A DNA stretch of 64,000 nt. Source: Caballeronia sp. SEWSISQ10-4 2 (GTDB lineage: Bacteria; Pseudomonadota; Gammaproteobacteria; Burkholderiales; Burkholderiaceae). The position numbers were made by a program, and so were the translations under genes. The notes beneath the pieces are model-generated. The model was not told the origin of the DNA. It ran no database searches and saw nothing but the letters and a program-made list of their open reading frames with translations. The stretch spans positions 31,481-95,480 of the forward strand of contig NZ_JALPRJ010000034.1 of the NCBI RefSeq assembly GCF_030464885.1. Reading direction: 5' to 3'. Positions 51,066 to 61,518 of the stretch are shown here, in pieces; the stretch's first letter is position 1, and every line of letters begins with the position of its first letter.

Positions 51066-52268
51066 TTACGCGATTTGCAACAATAGGCCTTTCAGGTATT
51101 CCCCTTCGGGAAACGCGGTCAAAAGCGGGTGATCGACGCCCGCGCCAAGCCGCTTCAGGATACGCGCGTCGACTTTCGCGTCAGCCGCGGCGCCCGCCAC
51201 GATCTTCTGGAACAAATCGGCGTCGATGGCGCCCGAACACGAATAGGTGAACAACAAGCCGCCCGGGCGCAACAACTTGAAGCCCGTCAGGTTGATGTCC
51301 TTGTAGGCACGTGCGGCACGGTCCACGTGTTCGCGGGAAGGCGCGAACTTCGGCGGATCGAGCACGATCAGGTCGAAGCGTTCGCCTTCTTCATGCAAGC
51401 GCCGCAAGGTCTTGAACGCGTCGGCGTCGAGCCACTCGGCGCGTTCGGGATCGAAGCCGTTCGCGGTGACGTTTTGCTGCGCGAGCGCAAGCGCCTCGCC
51501 GGAAGAGTCTATCGAGACCACTCGTTTTGCACCGCCTTTTAACGCCGCGAGCGAAAAACCGCCCGTATAGCAAAAGCAGTTGAGCACGTCGCGCTCGTTG
51601 GCGTATTGACGGACGAGCGCGCGGTTATCGCGTTGATCGACGTAGAAGCCGGTTTTATGGCCCCGCTCGACGTCGATGTGATAACGCACCCCACCTTCAT
51701 TCGCGATCAGCGTAGCCGGCGGCGGATCGCCTGCCAGTACGCCTGTGAGCGGTTCGAGGCCTTCCTTCTGTCGAATCGACACGTCCGAGCGCTCGTACAC
51801 GTTTGGGCAGCCGGTCGCACCGATCAGCGCCTGCACGATCGCCTCTTTCCAGTGTTCCACGCCGGTCGCCATGAACTGGCAGACCAGTTGGCCACGCTGG
51901 CTTTCATCGTCCGCGATGTAGTAATCGACGATCAAGCCCGGCAGCCCGTCCGCCTCGCCGAAAATCAGGCGGGTGGCGCCGGTATCGCGCACCATTGTTT
52001 GCCGATGCGCGATCGCCCGCTGCACGCGCCGCTTGAAAAACGCGTGATCGATGGGTTCTGTTTCGTCGAAACTCCAGACACGGGCGCGAATCTGCGACAC
52101 CGGGCTGTACGACGCGCGTGCCAGAAAGCGGCCATCGTGGGCGCGGATCAGCACGGTTGCACCGGGTGCGGGTTTGCCTTCCACGTGCTCGATTGCGTTC
52201 GCATAGATCCACGGGTGGCGGCGCACGAGTGACTTGTCTTTCGCCGGTTTCAGCGTGATGGTGTTCAT
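51066..52268 (-). CDS. rlmI: RlmI-like class I rRNA methyltransferase
   Basis: 400 residues. A PUA domain at about 1-75 (KDKSLVRRHPWIYANAIE), an EEHEA-like middle domain, and a Rossmann methyltransferase domain with NCFCYTGGFSLAAL (SAM), the acidic SIDSSGEALALA and the catalytic region VLDPPKFAPS; the Cys of m5C chemistry is in FTYSCSGAI. RlmI makes m5C1962 of 23S rRNA. Paralogous RlmK/L-type substrates cannot be ruled out. Confidence 0.88.
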   Translation of the reverse strand: MNTITLKPAKDKSLVRRHPWIYANAIEHVEGKPAPGATVLIRAHDGRFLARASYSPVSQIRARVWSFDETEPIDHAFFKRRVQRAIAHRQTMVRDTGATRLIFGEADGLPGLIVDYYIADDESQRGQLVCQFMATGVEHWKEAIVQALIGATGCPNVYERSDVSIRQKEGLEPLTGVLAGDPPPATLIANEGGVRYHIDVERGHKTGFYVDQRDNRALVRQYANERDVLNCFCYTGGFSLAALKGGAKRVVSIDSSGEALALAQQNVTANGFDPERAEWLDADAFKTLRRLHEEGERFDLIVLDPPKFAPSREHVDRAARAYKDINLTGFKLLRPGGLLFTYSCSGAIDADLFQKIVAGAAADAKVDARILKRLGAGVDHPLLTAFPEGEYLKGLLLQIA

Positions 52269-52400
52269 TCGGGTCTTCGGTGAAAGCGCTGATTAACTAC
52301 TGGGAAGTGCACGCTTGGAGGTTTCGGGCCGTGTTTTTATAAAGAGCGAGCTAACGTGACCGCGAAAATGCGGCATCTGGTGGCTTGCAGCCCTGACCGT

Positions 52401-53321
52401 TTAGTCGCGTTTTTTGGCGCGTGGATGCGCCTGATCGTAGACGCGAGCGAGATGCTGGAAATCCAGCGACGTATAAACCTGCGTGGCCGTGATACTGGCG
52501 TGGCCGAGCAGTTCCTGCACGGCTCGAAGGTCGCCGCTGGATTGCAGCACGTGCGTGGCGAACGAATGCCGCAAGACGTGCGGATGCACATTCGACGGCA
52601 CGCCGGCCAGTAACGCCATGCGTTTCACGCGTTCACGCACCACGTTCGGCGACATCCGGTTGCCGCGCACCGACAGAAACAGCGCGTGCGGATCGTCTTT
52701 CACGAACTGCCCGCGCACCTCGATCCACGCGCGCAACGCGGTAATGGCTTTACTGCCTACGGGCACGGAGCGCCGCCGGTTTCCCTTACCGAGCACATTG
52801 ACTTCGGTGCTGGCGAGATCGAGCCAGCCACCCGACAAATAGCCTTCGGATTGCACGAAATGCACGTCCAGCCCGACCAGTTCGGCGAGCCGCAAGCCCG
52901 ACGAATAAAACAGTTCGAGTATGGCGTGGTCACGAAGCGCTTCGGGCGTGCCGGCCTGGGGCGCTTCCATCAGCGCGTTGGCGTCGTCGACGGAAAGCGC
53001 CTTGGGGAGGGACTTCGCGCGTTTCGGCGCACGCACGGTCGCGACCGGATTGGCCTGCATCTCAACGTGTTCCGCGAGCCATCGATAAAACGCCCGCCAA
53101 GCCGATAACCGATGCGCAATGGAACGCGCCGACAACCCGCCGCCGTGAGCGCGCGCCACGGCGCCGCGCATGTCGGCGGCAGTCAGCGATTCCAGCGCGC
53201 GGCCGTTGGCCAGCTTTTTCAACTCGTCGAGTTCGTGCGTATAACCGCGCAACGTGTGTTCCGATAAGCGCCGCTCATGCTCGAGCATCGACAGATAGGC
53301 GGATACCGGATCGTCGGTCAT
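52401..53321 (-). CDS. xerC: tyrosine recombinase XerC
   Basis: 306 residues from the ATG at 53321, one base after the DUF484 stop. SAM-like core-binding domain 1-95, catalytic domain with all six residues: Arg144, Lys179, His248, Arg251, His274 and the nucleophile Tyr283. With XerD it resolves chromosome dimers at dif. The DUF484-xerC arrangement with dapF upstream is the standard proteobacterial dapF-DUF484-xerC order, which argues for XerC over a phage integrase. Confidence 0.95.
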   Translation of the reverse strand: MTDDPVSAYLSMLEHERRLSEHTLRGYTHELDELKKLANGRALESLTAADMRGAVARAHGGGLSARSIAHRLSAWRAFYRWLAEHVEMQANPVATVRAPKRAKSLPKALSVDDANALMEAPQAGTPEALRDHAILELFYSSGLRLAELVGLDVHFVQSEGYLSGGWLDLASTEVNVLGKGNRRRSVPVGSKAITALRAWIEVRGQFVKDDPHALFLSVRGNRMSPNVVRERVKRMALLAGVPSNVHPHVLRHSFATHVLQSSGDLRAVQELLGHASITATQVYTSLDFQHLARVYDQAHPRAKKRD

Positions 53322-53322
53322 G

Positions 53323-54057
53323 TCAGTGGGGCAACAAGCGGCTGAGCGCGGCGCTGGCAAGCGTGCCGATCTGCGTGAGGAAATCGGTCGCCATGCCTTC
53401 GTGGAACCGGCGCGGGTCGGGTGAGCCCATGACCAGCAAGCCGAACGCGGGCGCTTCGGGACCCGCTGCCGGATCGCGCAGCGCGAGCAGCGCGATGGAT
53501 TCGGTGGTGTTCGCGGTATCGACAACACCATCCGTCGTAGCCGATGCCACCGATACTGAACTCGCCGATGTCAGCCACTGAGCTGCCTCGAAGCCGGTAT
53601 TCTGCCCGCAATACGGCGTGGTCAGGCTGCTCGTGAAGGCGCGCACCTCTTCGCTCGTGGTCCGAGCGAATTCAGCTTGCGCGTAAGGCTCCGCGACATC
53701 CCACACCCGCAACGCAGCTTGCGGCACCTCGAAGATCTCGCACAGGCCAGCGGGAATCGTCTTCGGCAGGGCATGCGGATCGCGCTCGGACATCACGCGA
53801 ATTGTCCATCGATGAAACTTTGCGGCAATGCTGTCGTTCTCATGCCCATAACGCAGCAATTCGGCCAGCCGGCGCTCGATCTGCTTGTTTTTGTCGCGCA
53901 GCATTTGCATCTGCCGTTCCTGCAGCGACACCGCCGACTTGCCATGCGGATTGGACAGCCGGATCGCGCCCAGCAACTCGGCGTGCTCGGCAAAGAAATC
54001 CGGATTGGCGATCAGGTATTCGGCGACTTCACGTTCGTTCATGGTATCGGGCAGCAT
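53323..54057 (-). CDS. DUF484 family protein
   Basis: 244 residues from the ATG at 54057, which has AGGA six bases upstream. The N-terminal EREVAEYLIANPDFFAEHAELL and SLQERQMQMLRDKNKQIERR (coiled coil) are typical DUF484; the rest resembles a GAF domain. Function is unknown. Always found near xerC and dapF. In this copy the segment near residues 165-190 (SASSVSVASATTDG) is a Ser/Ala/Thr-rich insert. Confidence 0.9.
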   Translation of the reverse strand: MLPDTMNEREVAEYLIANPDFFAEHAELLGAIRLSNPHGKSAVSLQERQMQMLRDKNKQIERRLAELLRYGHENDSIAAKFHRWTIRVMSERDPHALPKTIPAGLCEIFEVPQAALRVWDVAEPYAQAEFARTTSEEVRAFTSSLTTPYCGQNTGFEAAQWLTSASSVSVASATTDGVVDTANTTESIALLALRDPAAGPEAPAFGLLVMGSPDPRRFHEGMATDFLTQIGTLASAALSRLLPH

Positions 54058-54071
54058 CGGGTTCCTGACGG

Positions 54072-54956
54072 TCAGTCGGCGTTGGCGAGTGTGGGGTCAA
54101 GCTCGATCTCGCCTTCGAATACGGTGGTGGCGGGGCCGGCCATAAAGAGCGGGGCCGCAGGATCATGCGTGCCATTCCACGCGATGCTCAGCACGCCGCC
54201 ATGAGTCTGAACCTGCACCGGCGAGTCGAGCAGGCCACGCTGGATGCCGGCCGCGACCGCGGCGCACGCACCCGTGCCGCATGCAAGCGTTTCGCCCGCG
54301 CCACGTTCGAAGACGCGCAGCTTTACCGCGCCACGGTTCACGATCTGCATGAAACCCGCGTTCACCCGCTTTGGAAAGCGCGCGTGATGTTCGATCGCCG
54401 GCCCTTCGGTCAGCACCGGCGCATTTTCCACGTCGGCCACGATCTGAACGGCGTGCGGATTGCCCATTGATACCGCCGACACCCAGCGTGTTTCACCCTG
54501 CACGTCGAGCGGCCAGAGCGTGTCGGCGCCTTCGGTGCGGCCTTGAAGCCCCTCGGAATTGAACGGTACCAGGGCGGGTTCGAACTCCGGACGGCCCATA
54601 TCCACCACCACGTCGCCATTCTCCTGCATGGTCAGCACGATCACGCCTTGCTGCACCTGTACCCGAACGCTCGTTTTGCTGGTGAGGCCCCGGTCGAGCA
54701 CGAACTTCACGAAGCAGCGCGCACCGTTGCCGCAATGTTCCACTTCGCCGCCGTCGCAATTGAAGATGCGATATTTGAAATCAACGCCTTCAATGTCCGG
54801 TTTTTCGACCAGCAGCAACTGATCCGCGCCCACGCCGAAGTGCCGGTCCGCAAGTGCGCGCACTTGGGCGCCATTCAGCGAGAGCGGTTTGGAGTAGCCG
54901 TCGAGCACGACAAAGTCGTTGCCCGCGCCGTGCATTTTGGTGAATTCGAGTTTCAT
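54072..54956 (-). CDS. dapF: diaminopimelate epimerase
   Basis: 294 residues from the ATG at 54956 (MKLEFTKMHGAGND). Converts LL- to meso-diaminopimelate for lysine and peptidoglycan. The two-base catalytic cysteines are Cys75 in EHCGNGARC and the one in LACGTGACA near residue 231. Slightly longer than the usual 275 residues through a loop near 150-165. Upstream of DUF484 by 14 bases. Confidence 0.96.
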   Translation of the reverse strand: MKLEFTKMHGAGNDFVVLDGYSKPLSLNGAQVRALADRHFGVGADQLLLVEKPDIEGVDFKYRIFNCDGGEVEHCGNGARCFVKFVLDRGLTSKTSVRVQVQQGVIVLTMQENGDVVVDMGRPEFEPALVPFNSEGLQGRTEGADTLWPLDVQGETRWVSAVSMGNPHAVQIVADVENAPVLTEGPAIEHHARFPKRVNAGFMQIVNRGAVKLRVFERGAGETLACGTGACAAVAAGIQRGLLDSPVQVQTHGGVLSIAWNGTHDPAAPLFMAGPATTVFEGEIELDPTLANAD

Positions 54957-55053
54957 GGCGCTATTGTAAGTGACACGCAGCGACGGCATGCACTAGACCG
55001 AATGGGGGATGAGTCCGGTTTTGCGCAGCAATCGCCCGTTGTTTCGCGGATAC

Positions 55054-55938
55054 TCAATAAAAGCCCGGTTCGCCCGGTGGCCGCGTCTTGAAGCGCTTGT
55101 GCACCCAGTAATACTGTTCCGGCATGAGCCGGACCTGCTCTTCGAGGAACGCATTCATGCGGCGGGCGTCGGCTGCGTCGTCGCCGGTCGGATAGTTGTC
55201 CCAGGGCTTGAACACCTTCAGCCGGTAACCTTGATAGTTCGGCAGCACTTCGCCTACGAACGGCATGATTTGCGCGCGCCCGGTTTTCGCCAGACGGCCT
55301 ACTGCCGTCAGCGTGCACGCTTCCACACCGAAGAACGGCACGAAGGTGGAGTTGCGCATGCCGTAGTCCATGTCGGCGCCGAGCATGACCGGCTTGCGGT
55401 CGCGCAGCCAGCGCAGCACGATTCGCGCGCTGTCCGCGCGGCTCGCCATTTCGGCGTCGAAACGGCCGCGCTGCTTCTTCGCTATGTCGTCAAGCGTCTT
55501 GTTCGACATCGGTTGATACAGCGATCCGCAGGGCCGGTGCAGCGAGTAGTTGATCCACACCGAAGCGGCCTCGATCGCGACGAAGTGGAAGCCGAGCAGC
55601 AACGTGGGCGGCATGTCGGGGTCCAGAAGATCGACTTCGCTTTCCACCTGGATCAGCTTTTCGAGCTTCTTCGCCGAGCCGAACCATTGCACGCTGCGCT
55701 CCACGTAACTGCGGATCGCGTGCCGGAAATGCTTCTGTGCGACTTCCTCGCGGCGCTCGGGCGTCCACTCGGGAAAGCACAGGCCGAGATTGATATGCAC
55801 GATTCGTTTGCGATGGCTCGGGACTTGATAAAGCAGCCAGCCGAGGCCGTCGCCGAAACGTGCCGTGATGCCGTAGGGAATGAGGGCGAGCAGCTTAAGG
55901 AGACCCACCGCGAGCGCGACACCTGTGCGACCTAACAT
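55054..55938 (-). CDS. lpxL: LpxL/HtrB-type lipid A acyltransferase
   Basis: 294 residues. One N-terminal hydrophobic segment (8-22) anchors it in the inner membrane. The catalytic HX4E motif is His118-Glu123 in GFHFVAIEAA, and further LpxL blocks are MLGADMDYG and PEQYYWVHKRFKTRP. It adds a secondary acyl chain to Kdo2-lipid IVA; chain length is unknown. Divergent from metK, with which it shares a 283-base intergenic region. Confidence 0.92.
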   Translation of the reverse strand: MLGRTGVALAVGLLKLLALIPYGITARFGDGLGWLLYQVPSHRKRIVHINLGLCFPEWTPERREEVAQKHFRHAIRSYVERSVQWFGSAKKLEKLIQVESEVDLLDPDMPPTLLLGFHFVAIEAASVWINYSLHRPCGSLYQPMSNKTLDDIAKKQRGRFDAEMASRADSARIVLRWLRDRKPVMLGADMDYGMRNSTFVPFFGVEACTLTAVGRLAKTGRAQIMPFVGEVLPNYQGYRLKVFKPWDNYPTGDDAADARRMNAFLEEQVRLMPEQYYWVHKRFKTRPPGEPGFY

Positions 55939-56036
55939 GTGACGCTCCGGAAGGCGGGGTTTTGACTGCGCCCGGGAGCGTTCCGGGCATGACGCGGGCG
56001 AGGGTATTTCTTGAATGGCGGCAAACGTTCAGCTCT

Positions 56037-56063
56037 GTGACAAAAGTGAGAAGCCGCTATAAT
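56037..56063 (+). promoter_or_regulatory. candidate metK promoter
   Basis: GTGACA and a perfect TATAAT (56058-56063), 15 bases apart; TGTGAC one base earlier gives 16. Transcription would begin near 56070, giving a leader of about 150 bases. Confidence 0.5.
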
Positions 56064-56069
56064 AAAACC

Positions 56070-56221
56070 TTCGCCGAGTTAATGGACAACTTGCGGGGCG
56101 AAGCTGGATGGCGCTTAACGGCGCTTTCTGGACCATGTTTTCCGCTAAAGCGTCGCCGCTTCAGACTCCAGACGAAGTCGGCTACGTGAGCAACTTACCC
56201 GTACTTAATGGAGTCTGAAGC
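56070..56221 (+). promoter_or_regulatory. metK leader with Shine-Dalgarno-sequestering inverted repeat
   Basis: The left arm CGCTTCAGACTCCA (56157-56170) and right arm TGGAGTCTGAAGCG (56209-56222) are a perfect 14-bp inverted repeat with a 38-base loop. The right arm covers the GGAG Shine-Dalgarno (56210-56213) and the first base of the GTG start. The first five bases of the left arm can instead pair with AAGCG (56148-56152) around a TCGC loop, which would free the ribosome site. Within the loop, TACG/CGTA and AAG/CTT can pair. Two open frames, 56082-56189 (35 codons) and 56135-56218 (27 codons, stopping three bases before metK), overlap the left arm or both arms. A translational switch is likely; the ligand is unknown, with S-adenosylmethionine the obvious guess. 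Confidence 0.6.
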
Positions 56222-57409
<1,188 letters not shown>

Positions 57410-57424
57410 GTTTCAAGGTTCGTA

Positions 57425-57461
57425 AAAAAGCCCGCGGAGCGTTGCGCTCGGCGGGCTTTTT
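57425..57461 (+). terminator. intrinsic terminator after metK
   Basis: AAAAAGCCCGC / GCGGGCTTTTT outer stem, a G-G mismatch, inner stem GAGCG / CGCTC and a TTG loop, with T-run. Confidence 0.92.
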
Positions 57462-58364
57462 AATTTTTACGGCAACGCTGCGGTGACGCGTTCCGACGCA
57501 GCGGCAGGTCGACCACGTGCCACCGGGTTCAGCCGCCGTGCGAAACGCTCCGCTTCATCCGACGCTTATAGCGGCAAAACCGCACACGCATGAACCAAGC
57601 AGCCCCGGGACTTCTGACGTTGCGCCTTCAGAAAATCATCGGACCGCAAATGCGAACCAGCCGTCGCTGGTAGAAAGCCTGCGCGGGCGACGGCTTGACG
57701 TATTAATTACGCCCGGCGCCGATTTCAATTTAGCCACGGGCGCGCGTAATTGCGCCGGTTTTCGCAATAACGCTTTAAATGCGGCCTGCCGCGATGCAGC
57801 CCTTAATCGCAGATTTGAAAAAAACCCGTGAAACCAGGAGCGAATACCATCGACGGGATGGGTATTCCTGAATTGCCCTGCGAGTAATTGAGTGCGTGCC
57901 GAATGATGGCGCAACGCGCGAACAACACCGCGTCCGGCAGGACGCGCCGCACGGACGGCGGCACGGGTAAGACGATTAGCGAAACGGATATTCATGGATC
58001 TCACAGGCTCGGGTTCGCAATGACTGCAACCCGACATTAGACGGATCAAAAAAAGCGTTCAACAGTTGGATCAATTCATCGCATTAAAAGTTGCGAAGTT
58101 GAAGCGCGCACTTATTTAATAGATTTTCATCGAAAGCGATTTTTCGATGTGCTCTCTCAATGCACGGCAGGTTATAGAAGAAATATTACTGCCGGAAGTC
58201 GGCGTTTTCCCGCACAGGTGTTCGACGACCCCGGAGACCGCCGGACGGAGCGCCGGAGCGCCGGCGCGATTTACAATCGATGTATTCGCCCTAATTAGCC
58301 GGCTTCCTTACAGGATGGTTGCCTGACGAAGCCAGCCGGCCAGATGCTTTCCTTGTGAGTCGAT
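57462..58364. other. about 900 bases without a recognisable gene
   Basis: Both strands carry open frames of about 100-140 codons (near 57517-57831 and 57636-58049), but neither resembles a family I know. The part 58060-58190 is markedly AT-rich and has a small hairpin CATCGAAA / TTTCGATG (58128-58149). A perfect 8-mer duplication CGGAGCGC lies at 58246-58261. Possibly a decayed gene plus the promoter of the downstream dioxygenase gene. Confidence 0.4.
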
Positions 58365-59129
58365 ATGCCGAATCAATCGAAGTTGGAACAAGTCCGCGCG
58401 TTGCGTGAGAACGGCTACGTGGTGGTGCCGGGCCTGGTGACGCCGGAGCGCTGCGAAGCCATGCGCCACGTGGCGCAACAGCAATTGGCAGAAGCCGCCG
58501 CGCCCGTGGAGTTCGAGGCCGATCTGCAATATCCCGGCGCGCCGAATTCGAAAGACGCGCCCGGCGGCCATACGGTGCGACGGCTGCTCGACGCATACAA
58601 GCGCGATCCGCGATTCGCCGAGTGGGCCACATCGCCCGATGTGCGCGGCTGGATGGAGGTTTATTTCGGCGAGACGCCGACGCTTTCGCGGGCGCATCAC
58701 AATTGCGTGATGACGAAACATCCGGCCTACGGCAGTCTGACCGGCTGGCATCGCGATGTGCGTTATTGGAACTTCGAGCGGGACGATCTGGTGTCGGCGT
58801 GGGTCGCGCTGGGCAACGAGACGGTCGAAAACGGCGCGTTGTGGTTCGTGCCGATGTCGCACAAGTTGGCGTTCACGTCCGAACGTTTCGATAAAGCCAA
58901 GTTCTTTCGCTCCGACTTGCCCGAGAACGAGGTGCTGATTCGCAGCGCGGTTTCGCCGAAATTGAACGCTGGCGATGTCGTTTTCTTCCACTGCAATACG
59001 CTGCACTCCGCCGGCAAGAATCTCACCGATCAGGTGAAATTCTCGCTGGTCTACACCTATCGCGGCGCCAGCAACTTGCCGTTGCCGGGTACGCGATCGG
59101 CATCGATGGAAGATGTACCGTTGATCTAA
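58365..59129 (+). CDS. phytanoyl-CoA dioxygenase family protein
   Basis: 254 residues of the Fe(II)/2-oxoglutarate oxygenase fold. The iron facial triad is His129 and Asp131 (GWHRDVRYW) with a distal His in HCNTLHSAGKN (209 or 214). The start ENGYVVVPGLVTPERC is a family trait. Substrates of bacterial PhyH homologues vary widely and cannot be guessed. It ends 19 bases before the convergent DUF3185 gene. Confidence 0.88.
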   Translation: MPNQSKLEQVRALRENGYVVVPGLVTPERCEAMRHVAQQQLAEAAAPVEFEADLQYPGAPNSKDAPGGHTVRRLLDAYKRDPRFAEWATSPDVRGWMEVYFGETPTLSRAHHNCVMTKHPAYGSLTGWHRDVRYWNFERDDLVSAWVALGNETVENGALWFVPMSHKLAFTSERFDKAKFFRSDLPENEVLIRSAVSPKLNAGDVVFFHCNTLHSAGKNLTDQVKFSLVYTYRGASNLPLPGTRSASMEDVPLI

Positions 59130-59148
59130 AGCCGCGAGAGCAGGGGCA

Positions 59149-59352
59149 TTAGCGCTTGCCCGGAATCGCCAGGCCAATCAGCCCGGCCAGCATCGCGACC
59201 GCGCCGCCGGCGATCAGCCAGATCGTCTTGTTCGTCGGCGCGCCGGTAAAGAAACGCGAGACGTCGTTGCTCAGCGAATGGAACGACTGGCCGCCGAAAT
59301 ACAGCAGCACGACGCCGCCCACGATCAGTGCAATGGAAATCGCCTTGGTCAT
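59149..59352 (-). CDS. DUF3185 family small membrane protein
   Basis: 67 residues with two transmembrane helices (about 4-22 and 43-63) separated by the conserved loop SNDVSRFFTGAPTNKTIW. Function unknown. It lies 33 bases downstream of the mechanosensitive-channel gene on the same strand, so the two are probably expressed together under envelope or osmotic control (inference). Confidence 0.85.
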   Translation of the reverse strand: MTKAISIALIVGGVVLLYFGGQSFHSLSNDVSRFFTGAPTNKTIWLIAGGAVAMLAGLIGLAIPGKR

Positions 59353-59385
59353 AAAAATCTCGTCAATGTGCGGACCGCAAGCTTA

Positions 59386-60225
59386 TTAGGCGTGGCCGGC
59401 TGCGTCCAGCACCGCAGCAGTTTCCGGCTCGTGTGGCTTGATATCTGGCTTGATGCCCGGCTTGATCCGGCGGAGCAGGTCGGCCTGCACGTTCGGATAA
59501 TCGGCCCTGCTCGTCCAGACGCCGATGTTCAGTTTCACGCCGGTATCGGTGTATTCGGAGACGGCGATCCACGGTTTCATCTTGTCGTCGTTGATGATGC
59601 GCGGATCCTTTTTCACAATCCGGTGCAGCGACGCCAGCGATTCCTCAATATTCTGATCTTCCGGAATGATCACATTCAGCACCACGCGCCGCCGGTCGTT
59701 CGAGGTGAAGTTCGTGACCGGATTTGCCCAGATCGTGCTGTTCGGGACAAACATGATGACACCGTCGCTTTTGGTCAGACGAGTGGTGAACAGGCCGATT
59801 TCGTTCACGGTTCCCGCAGTCGTGCCGATACCTTCGATGTAATCGCCTACCTTGAACGGCCGCAGCAGCAACAGCATCAAACCGGCCGCGATGTTCTGCA
59901 ACGTGCCTTGCAACGCCAGGCCGATAGCGAGTCCTGCTGCGCCGAGCACGGTCAGGATGCTGGCCGCGGCAACGCCGAATTTGCCCAGTGCCGCGACGAT
60001 CGCGACGACCCGGATCGCCCATTGCACCAGGCTCGCCATCACGGGCGTGAACGTAGCGTCTGCGTTGGTGCGGCCGAGCGCGCGTTTCACCGCGTTCGCG
60101 ACCCGATTCGATACCCACCAGCCGACCAGCAAAATCAGTACGGCCATCAGTACGCTGAATCCGTACGTAACGCCTGCTGTCAGCAAGAAATCGTAGACAG
60201 GGCGTAGTTTGTCCAGCGGGTCCAT
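59386..60225 (-). CDS. small-conductance mechanosensitive channel (MscS family)
   Basis: 279 residues from the ATG at 60225, preceded by GAGGAGAGG. Three N-terminal membrane helices; the pore-lining TM3 is the Gly/Ala-rich AASILTVLGAAGLAIGLALQ with LQNIAAG; then the beta domain (FKVGDYIEGIGTTAGTV) and the alpha/beta C-terminal domain. It releases solutes on osmotic downshock. The C-terminal tail has IKPGIKPDIKP encoded by a 12-base tandem repeat. Confidence 0.93.
   Translation of the reverse strand: MDPLDKLRPVYDFLLTAGVTYGFSVLMAVLILLVGWWVSNRVANAVKRALGRTNADATFTPVMASLVQWAIRVVAIVAALGKFGVAAASILTVLGAAGLAIGLALQGTLQNIAAGLMLLLLRPFKVGDYIEGIGTTAGTVNEIGLFTTRLTKSDGVIMFVPNSTIWANPVTNFTSNDRRRVVLNVIIPEDQNIEESLASLHRIVKKDPRIINDDKMKPWIAVSEYTDTGVKLNIGVWTSRADYPNVQADLLRRIKPGIKPDIKPHEPETAAVLDAAGHA
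59434..59469. repeat. three tandem 12-mers in the mscS-type gene
   Basis: TGGCTTGATATC, TGGCTTGATGCC, CGGCTTGATCCG. Because the unit is a multiple of three the frame is kept and the protein gains repeated IKP units. Confidence 0.75.
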
Positions 60226-60474
60226 TAATCCTCTCCTCGTTCGAATGAACAAGGTTGGGCTTGCACCACCGGCGAATCGTTCCCCTTGATGGCCATTAGG
60301 TTATGTCCCGCATATCGGGATAGCCTTGAAGTCGTTCGGGTCAAGGCCGACGAGAGTCCGCGCGATTCGCTAACATGACGGACTCGGCGCACGTCAGACG
60401 ACATGTCCCGCGCGATTGTTTCTTGCCTGTGCGTGCAAACCCCATTGCCCCTTCACCAATTCGAGGATTCCATC

Positions 60475-61518
60475 ATGGCTTATGAAGCAGCTTCCGAACG
60501 CTATTCGCAGATGGCTTACCGCACCTGTGGCAAAAGCGGCCTGAAGTTGCCGGCGTTGTCGCTAGGTCTTTGGCACAACTTCGGCGACACCACGCCGATC
60601 TCCACGCAGCGCGACATCCTGCGCACCGCGTTCGATCTCGGTATCACGCACTTCGATCTGGCGAACAACTACGGCCCGCCGTACGGCAGCGCCGAGACCA
60701 ATTTCGGGAGGGTGTTCAAGGACGATTTCCGTGCGTATCGGGATGAATTGCTGATTTCGTCGAAGGCGGGCTGGGACATGTGGCCGGGACCGTACGGCCA
60801 GGGCGGCGGATCGCGGAAATACGTGCTGGCATCGCTGGATCAGAGCCTGAAGCGCATGGGCCTGGATTACGTGGATATTTTCTATTCGCATCGTTTCGAT
60901 GCCGACACGCCTCTGGAAGAAACCGCCGGCGCGCTTGCGAGCGCCGTGCATTCGGGCAAGGCGCTGTATGTGGGCATCTCGTCGTATTCGTCGGCCAAGA
61001 CGCGCGAAATGGCCAAGCTGCTGGCCGAACACAAAGTGCCGCTGCTGATTCACCAACCGTCGTACAACATGCTGAACCGGTGGATCGAAGAGGATCTGCT
61101 CGATACGCTCGACGATGTCGGTGCCGGCAGCATCGCGTTCACGCCACTGGCGCAGGGGCTGCTGACGGGCAAATACCTGAACGGTGTTCCCGCCGATGCG
61201 CGCGTCAACAAGCCGGGCGGCGGGTCGCTCAAGCAGGAGCATTTGAGCGCGAAGAATATCGAGCATGTGCGCAAACTCAACGAACTCGCTCAGCGACGTG
61301 GCCAAAGCCTCGCGCAAATGGCGCTGGCGTGGGCATTGCGGGGCGGCCGCGTGACGTCGGTGCTGATCGGCGCGAGCCGTCCGGAACAAGTGACTGAGAA
61401 CGTCGGCGCGTTGAAGAACTTAGAGTTCTCGAAGGAAGAACTCGCGGAGATCGATCAGCACGCGACCGAAGGCGGCATCAACTTGTGGGAAAAACCGTCG
61501 ACGGATCAGCGGGTTTGA
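60475..61518 (+). CDS. gpr: L-glyceraldehyde 3-phosphate reductase-like aldo-keto reductase
   Basis: 347 residues from the ATG at 60475, matching the 346 of E. coli YghZ; GAGG lies about ten bases upstream. AKR catalytic residues are visible: Asp and Tyr in FDLANNYGPPYGSAE, Lys in ISSKAGWDMWPGPYG, and His in IFYSHRFD. NADPH motif near the end: GASRPEQVTENV. It reduces methylglyoxal-type or L-glyceraldehyde 3-phosphate substrates as detoxification. Monocistronic. Confidence 0.92.
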   Translation: MAYEAASERYSQMAYRTCGKSGLKLPALSLGLWHNFGDTTPISTQRDILRTAFDLGITHFDLANNYGPPYGSAETNFGRVFKDDFRAYRDELLISSKAGWDMWPGPYGQGGGSRKYVLASLDQSLKRMGLDYVDIFYSHRFDADTPLEETAGALASAVHSGKALYVGISSYSSAKTREMAKLLAEHKVPLLIHQPSYNMLNRWIEEDLLDTLDDVGAGSIAFTPLAQGLLTGKYLNGVPADARVNKPGGGSLKQEHLSAKNIEHVRKLNELAQRRGQSLAQMALAWALRGGRVTSVLIGASRPEQVTENVGALKNLEFSKEELAEIDQHATEGGINLWEKPSTDQRV

